Origin: Roridomyces roridus
Lineage: Eukaryota; Basidiomycota; Agaricomycetes; Agaricales; Mycenaceae
Assembly (NCBI GenBank): GCA_029378245.1
Contig: JARKIF010000045.1
Location: 186,001 to 250,000 of the forward strand
Direction: 5' to 3'
Length of the DNA: 64,000 bases
Every line of letters starts with the position of its first letter. Position 1 is the stretch's first letter. The notes below the pieces were generated by a model, which did not search any database, was not told the DNA's origin, and saw only the letters and a program-made list of their open reading frames with translations. Of this stretch, positions 57,640 through 64,000 are shown in pieces. A program made the position numbers and the translations under genes.

Positions 57640-57860
57640 GCTATCTGGCCGCCCTTACCGCGCGTCCCTGATTCTCGCCCCAGCTCACGCTTTCGAGACC
57701 GATGTCCAGCTGCGGCGCCCCACTCTTTGCTCCGAAGACGAAGATTCCCATTCTTTATCTCCTCCACCGTGGTCTGTCATCATACCTGGCGACCACATCG
57801 AGCGAGAGGCTGCACTCCCCGGCATGACGGATCATCCGCATATCCTTTTCCCCAGCGTAC
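57640..57860 (+). repeat. Segment related to 63.74-63.93 kb, copy 1
   Basis: The frame LILAPAHAFETDVQLRRPTL here parallels LIIAHIPPVDADVPLRTAPT near 63.77-63.83 kb, with further shared positions downstream. Both may derive from one unknown gene family; neither copy has a complete frame. Confidence 0.45.
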
Positions 57861-57899
57861 CTGGGGCCGAAGGACAAACGACGCATGGAGGCTGTGACG

Positions 57900-58080
57900 T
57901 GGACGACCATTCTCCGAGTGGAGAAGCCGAGGTCCGTTTGGGCGGGAATGTCCTCTTCCCACCGTGTCCTTTCTCGCCTCGATCCTCGACCGAGACCTCA
58001 CCCCGCCAAGAACCCATCACCGATTAAACTCCGCCTCGAGATCGAGTCCTGCGCACACAGCGGCGGTGCCGGGCGTTGCA
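57900..58080. repeat. Dispersed repeat, inverted relative to ~4250-4380
   Basis: The plus strand here and the minus strand at about 4250-4380 share the protein-level string IKLRL(E/G)I(E/K)S(C/Y)AHS and nearby DNA blocks. Conservation at the protein level suggests fragments of a coding family, unidentified. Confidence 0.5.
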
Positions 58081-58935
58081 GCAGCACGTGTATCACCTCT
58101 CGCGCTACTCCGTCCACGAGGAGCCTGTAGCCTTAACAGCTTTCGAGCGGCCGAGGTGCCGGCGCCTAGTAGGCTATTACCCGACGAGTATGAATCAGGG
58201 AATGGGTGCCCATGGACGGTGGGTGTGGCGTTCGTTGGCGGTGGGAGGAGAGGTTGATGGATGTCGAGCCACTGCGTTGCCTGGGTGCGCTTGAGCAAAG
58301 GCGTGGGTGGATACGGTGGGAACGGGATGAGTGGCAAGCGAGCGCTGCGAGCGGGGGAGAAGTACGAGCAGGGGAAGAGGAGGAAACAGACTGACGCTGT
58401 ATGTGTTTTCCTCCCATTCTCCCTCAGACACCACTGATGCTTCTTCCTGGTTACCCGACGTATCCAGCGAGTTAATCCTCGACTCTGTTGCGCGCCGGCG
58501 GCCGTAGCGATGACTGCGAGGGATGAGCACCGTCCCATAGCCCTCCCGACGTTGTCCTGCGGCTCCCCAAGGATAAGAAATCACTGGATTTCTCGTTGCT
58601 TGTCCGAGCGAGTGCAATGAGATGTATTCATTGTGGACATACCTTTTGCACTATAACGTATTCGTTTCGTACAACTTCCTTGTAATTGTTTGGACTGATA
58701 AAGTTTAGAGGAAGTCATTTATGTGGACGCGATGAGTGCTTTCAGAGAATGGGAGCTAGCTGCCGGCGTCCACTCGGGTTCATATTCTACATCCCAATCT
58801 GGACAATGCTAATAAATCTACAGTGTTACTTCGCGCTGACCCCGATTAGTTTCGTCAGAAAATTATTCCAGGGTCTTCGCCCGCAGGATGCGGAAGTGCT
58901 TCCAATAAATCAACCCTCGATCCGCATACCAACTT
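58081..58935. other. No supported gene
   Basis: Open frames without features on both strands. Confidence 0.35.
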
Positions 58936-59092
58936 GAGTATGCCTTCCTGGATGATTTTGACGCCGGGGTCTTCATTTTCCGATGAGCGCCACGTCCACC
59001 CTTGTGTTCCTTTGACAATCGGAAAGTGCATTTCCTTCTCGCCGACCGACGCCACCGGTTTTCCAACATATAGCACCCAGCGCTAATCTCAA
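58936..59092. repeat. Tandem duplication, copy 1
   Basis: About 157 bp beginning GAGTATGCCTTCCTGGATGA, repeated almost exactly at 59101-59266. Few substitutions and one 13-bp insertion in the second copy, so the duplication is young. Confidence 0.9.
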
Positions 59093-59100
59093 TTGTGGAT

Positions 59101-59266
59101 GAGCATGCCTTCCTGGATGATTTTGACGCCCGGGGTCTTCATTTTCCGATCAGCGCCACGTCCACCCTTGTATTCCTTTGACAATCGGAGAGTGCATTTC
59201 CTTCTCGCCGACCGACGCCACCGGCTTCTGGTCGTCGTCCAACATAGCACCCAGCGCTAATCTCAA
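59101..59266. repeat. Tandem duplication, copy 2
   Basis: Second copy; contains an extra GGTCGTCGTCCAA-like insertion after CGCCACCGGCTTCT. The string ACCGACGCCACCGGCTT in it also occurs once near 60945, hinting at a third, older copy. Confidence 0.9.
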
Positions 59267-59507
59267 GGTGTTGGATTGTGCCATGAATCGGCTTGAAACA
59301 TTGTCGACGTTCCAGGAATACAAGAGCCAGAGGCCAAATATACAGTATACCGTGCCCAGTTTTCACGGCGGGGAACTCATCGAACATAGCCAGAGCGCCC
59401 AATGTATCACACAAGAATAGCACATTGCCCCCGTGTCTTCGTGCTCACTGCCCACGACTTGTGAGTACTGACGACAACGCGGTCGACCGAGCGTTCGACA
59501 TGTTCGA

Positions 59508-60803
59508 GGGGTAGTTACTTCGCTTAACATCGCTTAACTTGTGGAAGTTCGTGAGGTCCATTTACAGCCGTGGAAGTTCGTGAGTTGAGCTGTTTATTGT
59601 GAAACCTTGTGACTTCCCTCCAGCACTGAGAAAGCTCGTTACTCGTGGGCTCACATGACCGCGTCTTCGGTTACATGTAGCCGACATCGGCCCAAACGGC
59701 TGATTTAAAGATGATGGCAAGGCATCTCACCGGCACAAGGCCTTTGCCTCCGGCAAACACGGCATGTTTATTCAAAAATCTGGGTCACAATTAATATTAA
59801 TGCCGATCTCCTTTCTAAATCTGAATGGGTAATGGGTGTTCTTTGAGGGTACAGGTAAGTACATATCAATCCCGCATGGCCTCTAGTTCAAAAGCACCTC
59901 GCCGGCTCTCACCGGCCTGTACTGCGGGCACCTGCGGTGCTCCCTGTTTCCCTAAATGCGCCGAAACCAGAGGGGTGGGTCAGTTCACGGGCTCGGTTGT
60001 CAACTGATCGTCAAACTCACACCAGACGCCGATCTGCGTATCATTCGCCGCCCACAATGTACTCGGTCTGGCATGTACAACTCGATTACTAGGGAAAGGA
60101 GCTTCTTCAAGAGACGGAACAACGAGACGTACCCGACACAAACGGAGATATACGCAAAGGAGCATTGGCGCTACGACGAACCATAGCAAGAGAGGAATCA
60201 GGATCCCATGAAGCATCCGATAGTAATTACCAATGCGTCCTGAGGCCTGAAAGGGCACGTCAGATATGAAATCAGACATCTCGGTACTGTACATGCCCGG
60301 AGCTCTCGAGTGCGGCACTGATGAATTCCGAAAGACCGTCCGGGAACGCCGGATCGTCCATCATCTCCGATGCGCAGTCGACCGAAAGAGACATTGGGAG
60401 TGGTGGAGGCTGGCGACTGGACTATCGGAAAACATTGGGCTTCGGGCGGAACGCGTCCTGGAGACTCGGGCTGGAAGATTTCATCAACCTGTAAGCTAAT
60501 GTGCTGTGGGAGACTTGCCCTGGCCTTCACGCGTCAGGTGGCATACATCCGGCGCTGTCCAAGATGAGCGGTACGCGAGCGGCGTCGTCGATGGTGGTGG
60601 TAACGGAAAGAGAAGTGACACTGCACGTGCCATGTGCCAACATCAAACAACGGCTGCGGAAGCAAAGTAACGAGCTTTCCCCAGTTTCGCTAAAATTCAC
60701 TGGAAGTGACGAGCTTTCTCAATCAGCCGTGTAACTCACGAACTTTCACAGATTTTCATCAAACTCACAAACTTTCTGAATCTAAGCGAAGTAACTAACC
60801 CCC
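59508..60803. mobile_element. Large inverted-repeat element with GGGG..TAGTTACTTCGC ends
   Basis: Inverted arms of roughly 150 bp: left 59508-59655, right about 60660-60803, both starting with a G run and TAGTTACTTCGCTTA. Each arm carries degenerate repeats of GAAAGTTCGTGAG and GAAAGCTCGTTAC. About 1.3 kb in total. No convincing target duplication, so the ends are approximate. The interior holds a short membrane-protein-like minus-strand frame. Confidence 0.65.
59980..60318 (-). CDS. Short hypothetical membrane-protein frame inside the element
   Basis: Minus-strand frame with one strong hydrophobic segment (PLLLWFVVAPMLLCVYLRL) followed by a hydrophilic tail. An upstream frame (MDDPAFPDGLSEFISAALES, near 60360) could join through a very short intron. 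No family recognised; may be a captured gene fragment or chance. Confidence 0.25.
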   Translation of the reverse strand: MPHSRAPGMYSTEMSDFISDVPFQASGRIGNYYRMLHGILIPLLLWFVVAPMLLCVYLRLCRVRLVVPSLEEAPFPSNRVVHARPSTLWAANDTQIGVWCEFDDQLTTEPVN

Positions 60804-61221
60804 ACAGATCCTACATACCCGGTCGACCAATGACTCCCCCAAAGTCGATTCACGTGCTATGTCCATCCTCTTCCGGGTGTGGCTCATGAGAGGAAAATAC
60901 TGGTTTCTGTCCGTTGGATCTGCGGTTTACTTCTTCATTACCACACCGACGCCACCGGCTTCATGTGGTTGGTTGATGTGGAACCATCGGTTTCCACCGT
61001 GGGTTTCTCGAATCCTACGTTCATTATTCCCAATATCAAGACGAGTAACAAGGACCCAAGGAAGGGTTACTTACTGATCGGCGAACTGCGAGATTTCAGT
61101 TCCTGGAGAAAGTAACGGCCGCCGCAGAATACAAGAGCATGTGCATGCCAAATATACGGCGCACAGCACTGGACGACAAATAGGCCTCGCGCACCCTATA
61201 AGACCCGCCAATCTTACCCGG
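60804..61221. other. Promoter-side sequence
   Basis: Contains the stray copy of the tandem-repeat string near 60945 and nothing else clear. Upstream of the glycine-rich/SAM-like gene. Confidence 0.35.
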
Positions 61222-61843
61222 ATGGAGCACGACATATCCACTATCGCCATAATGATGTCAATTTCAATCACCGGTACGTCTTGCGTCCGCGGCCCCTCCA
61301 TAATGTGCTCATGGCTGTTGTAGGAGGAACAGGTGGTCCAGGCGGACCCAGTCCCAAAGACGGTGGCCGAGGTGGTCGTGGTGGGGGACCGCAGTTGGAT
61401 TCCGAGGCCGCCAAACTGACAAAGAAGTTGGAACTGGCCGGTGCGTACTACACAACACTCACATCGAGCTCAAGTTGACTTGGACTTGAGGCGGAAACGG
61501 CGGCGCCGGTGGCGAAGGAGGTGAACGGGGTGGCGACGGAGGATTTGGTGAAACGGCTGACATGCTGCTGCCGCTCCTCTCTACGGAAGAAGTCAAGTTG
61601 TTGCCCCGCATGGGTCTCAAGGAATTTTGCGAAAAGTGCGAGCTTGAGGATCTATATCCAAAGCTCCAAGCCAATGGGTATAGGAGGGTAGCTGCTGTGG
61701 CAGCCACTTCTCCGCAGAAGCTGAAGGATGTATGTGAATTGAAAGAGGGTGATATTTACGAGTTGAAGACGGAGTTGCAGGAGTTGATCGGGGGCAGGAC
61801 CGCGCAGATTGTCCAGGCCAATGTGACTGTAGCTCTGCCTTGA
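61222..61843 (+). CDS. Glycine-rich protein with C-terminal SAM-like domain
   Basis: Exons 61222-61273, 61324-61440 and 61491-61843 (two 50-bp introns) give 173 residues with consistent phases. Two glycine-rich blocks (GGTGGPGGPSPKDGGRGG; GGNGGAGGEGGERGGDGG) flank a short helix, followed by a SAM-like helical domain (FCEKCELEDLYPKLQANGY, LKDVCELKEGDIYELKTELQ). SAM domains mediate oligomerisation or partner binding. Gly-rich/SAM combinations recur in Agaricomycete genomes; their role is unknown. Start chosen at MEHDISTIAIMM; an upstream in-frame ATG exists at 61141. No damage seen. Confidence 0.75.
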
Positions 61844-62322
61844 ACCGCAACTGTTGTTAGAGAAGTTCTGAATTACATCGCCTATGTAGCCACGCGCACT
61901 CTAGCGCCGCGACGGACCGAATCAACCCATGAGATTGACAATACCCGTGGGATAGCCTCGCAGACTGGACACACAGCGTTTGAGACGAGCACGTTGGTGG
62001 AGTAGATCGTGGCCGTAGTACTGAGTGTTGATACGTACTAAGGTCGAGCTCCTTTTTGAACTGGGTTATCCATTTCAAATGGGCTGGATGGGATCGATAC
62101 ATCTTGTAGAGTTAATTCTGGGTCCAATTTGCCGCGAAACGGAAATTGATCCCCGCCCACAGACAACCTCGAAACGAGCCACGCCATAAATGATAAGTGA
62201 TTCGTGAATGAATGAAATCAAAGAGAATTCCGTCGTTTACGCAGAGGTCCAGCGCAATTTGAGTCAGATTCCAGTTTCGGACTCGCCGAGCGAATGTTTA
62301 ACTTCAATGTTATGCTCAGACG
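61844..62322. other. Intergenic
   Basis: Downstream of the SAM-like gene; no further gene or structured signal recognised. Confidence 0.4.
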
Positions 62323-62405
62323 GTGGCTGTTGTTCGCGAGTGGATAGTCCAGTAACCAGGAGTCATAAGCCGTCACGGTCGCTTCGGCAGAGGAGAAACT
62401 AGCTA
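62323..62405. repeat. Diverged direct repeat, copy 1
   Basis: GTGGCTGTTGTTCGCGAG and following blocks (CCAGTAACCAGGAGTCAT, GCAGAGGAG) recur at 62807-62884. On the minus strand this lies within short open frames, perhaps exons of a duplicated unknown gene. Confidence 0.6.
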
Positions 62406-62806
62406 CAGATAAGCTCCCAGCCTGGTTTGCCTGGGCGGAATCCGAAGTTGCTGGTTCATCCGCCGAGATGGATTCCAAACGGGCCGGAAAGATAGGACTA
62501 CTTATGTTGTGTTTGAGGTCATTGGAACGGGGTAGACGAGCGAGCAGAATTGTGTTGTCGTTGGGTAGTAACGGATGACAGAGTAGGTGGACATTTGCGC
62601 GAACGAGGTGTAAGTATTTCCAAGCGAAATGAGCTCGGATAGATGCCCGCGAATGGTTCCCGAGGGACGCCAGGCTGTGGTTGAGGACAAGTGAAAAGCT
62701 CCACCAACGAAATTGAAGATAAGTCCCGTTTCTGCATCGAGAGATGGCGGCAATTGAGCCACAGTCCAGTGAGCCGCGCGAGTATTTGTATAAATACAGG
62801 TATTAG

Positions 62807-62884
62807 TGGCTGTCGTTCGCGAGTCCAGTAGTCAGGAGTTGTCAGCCGTCGTTGCAGCGGAGGAGCGACTATGTAGATCAACCA
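62807..62884. repeat. Diverged direct repeat, copy 2
   Basis: Second copy, same orientation, with small deletions relative to 62323-62405. Confidence 0.6.
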
Positions 62885-64000
62885 GTGGTAGCTCCAAGCG
62901 TGGTCGTCGGGGAGGAATTCCGAGTTGGTCGTTCGGCGACTCGTTCTTGCGTTGTCAAGGATCAATCGACAGATGTTTTTCTGTTGTATTTGACGGCATT
63001 GAAAAGATGGACGTGTATGATTGGATGTACCGGATGAGACCAAGTAGTAAGTAGATGAACGGGAAGTTGCCGCGAACGAATCGTAGCTTCAAGTCTGCGT
63101 CGTGTGACATTGATAATTTGATATGAGCACGACGAAGCATGTGGATCCACAATCTTAGCATGCGAGAGGGAGGAGTCTGAGGAGAAACGTCGGGCTTTGT
63201 GATGAGTGTCGGGAACAAAGTCATCGCAGATCAAAATGCCGGGTCACTACCACCCCGCCACCTTTCTCTTGCTCTCGACGCCATGGTCAATGCGAAGAGC
63301 GCAAGCGGACTGCTCCTTGGCACTCATCACCACACTCGCTCACTCACAAAGCCGTTTTCCGGCCACCAGACCACTGCGACTTTCGCTGGCTATTATCTCT
63401 CAAGGTCGACGAAATCGGGCCATGCTAAGGCTCACACTCTCTGCCACACGCACGAGCACTCCCTGACGACTGACGACACACTTCTGGTACCGAAGGTCTG
63501 ACCATTTATGTGACCACCCCTTCGGAATCTCACTGGCACCATGCCGACAGTATGAGCGCATTCGCTGCGGGAAAGGTCGGACACGAGGACGCCGCCAACA
63601 TGTGTTGGATCGACAGAGACCCGAGACGACGGAGCGGGAGCGATGCCAATGGGATGGAAACGAGGTGTGTCTATCTACTCCTGACTTATCCCGTTCTTTT
63701 CATGAACTTCTCAGCCGGCGTCTTTTCTGTAGTATGACCGGGCGGGCTACCACACCCGCGCAGCGCGCCCCTGATTATCGCCCATATCCCTCCCGTCGAC
63801 GCCGATGTCCCGCTACGTACGGCACCCACTCTCTCCTCCGACCGCCATCTCCACGGCACATACCTGGCAACCACCGCGAACGAGATGGTCCCTCCCGGCT
63901 CCTTCGATGTCGCCAATACGTCCATCGCGCTGCCAGCAAATGGTCTGCGTGTTCACGACATCCACTTCTTCTGCATCGCACGGGGACTCCCTGACGACTT
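62885..64000. other. Window end, unassigned
   Basis: Includes a segment near 63740-63930 related to 57640-57860. A possible two-exon plus-strand frame (MSAFAAGKVGHEDAANMCWI, donor near 63664, acceptor near 63731) cannot be confirmed because its family is unknown and the window ends. No other gene supported. Confidence 0.3.

Overview
The window is nuclear DNA of a filamentous basidiomycete, most likely an Agaricomycete. Genes are cut by many short introns (about 45-65 bp, GT-AG, one GC-AG). The gene families are typical of that class: expanded F-box/leucine-rich proteins, MYND zinc-finger paralogs, a NACHT-ankyrin (NLR-like) protein, a secreted GH3 beta-glucosidase, a DUF5648-like secreted protein, and glycine-rich plus SAM-like proteins. 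No rRNA, convincing tRNA, CRISPR array or prokaryotic operon was seen. Genus cannot be fixed from the sequence alone.

Layout. 0-7.9 kb: a 5'-truncated NACHT-ankyrin gene with ten ankyrin repeats, followed by repeat-bearing DNA without a clear gene. 7.9-10 kb: an intact multi-pass membrane protein. 10.3-11.3 kb: an inverted-repeat element. 11.5-16.7 kb: three MYND-type genes (one broken, one MSS51-like, one apparently intact). 17.3-23.4 kb: two non-autonomous elements sharing a TIR start and 6-bp target duplications, on either side of a zinc alcohol dehydrogenase gene. 23.8-27.2 kb: an F-box relic, an extended-SDR reductase gene with a one-base deletion, and a hAT-type MITE in its promoter. 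28.5-31.6 kb: a 16-exon GH3 gene. 32-37.6 kb: an intact small MYND gene, F-box pseudogenes, a DUF5648-like gene broken by a 7-bp duplication, and a second copy of the 11.5-kb MYND pseudogene. 38.6-42.3 kb: an LRR-like gene and a HExxH metallopeptidase gene. 42.7-47.1 kb: F-box pseudogenes, one interrupted by a hAT MITE with a perfect 8-bp TSD, and one that looks split by an inversion. 48.3-53.4 kb: three adjacent CACTG-ended elements and a Ty1/copia remnant (gag plus 3' LTR). 53.4-55 kb: a gene whose 3' end runs into that LTR. 55-64 kb: mostly relics and repeats, another large inverted-repeat element, and an intact glycine-rich/SAM-like gene.

How it fits together. Intact single-copy enzymes (alcohol dehydrogenase, beta-glucosidase, metallopeptidase, membrane protein) sit among decaying members of lineage-expanded families (F-box, MYND) and at least ten DNA transposons or retroelement remnants. 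Several inserts can be tied to a gene they broke or flank. No coordinated multi-gene pathway is evident. The coherent theme is family expansion followed by decay, with transposons doing part of the damage. Many breaks are single indels in otherwise well-preserved frames, so assembly error has to be excluded before all of them are called pseudogenes.
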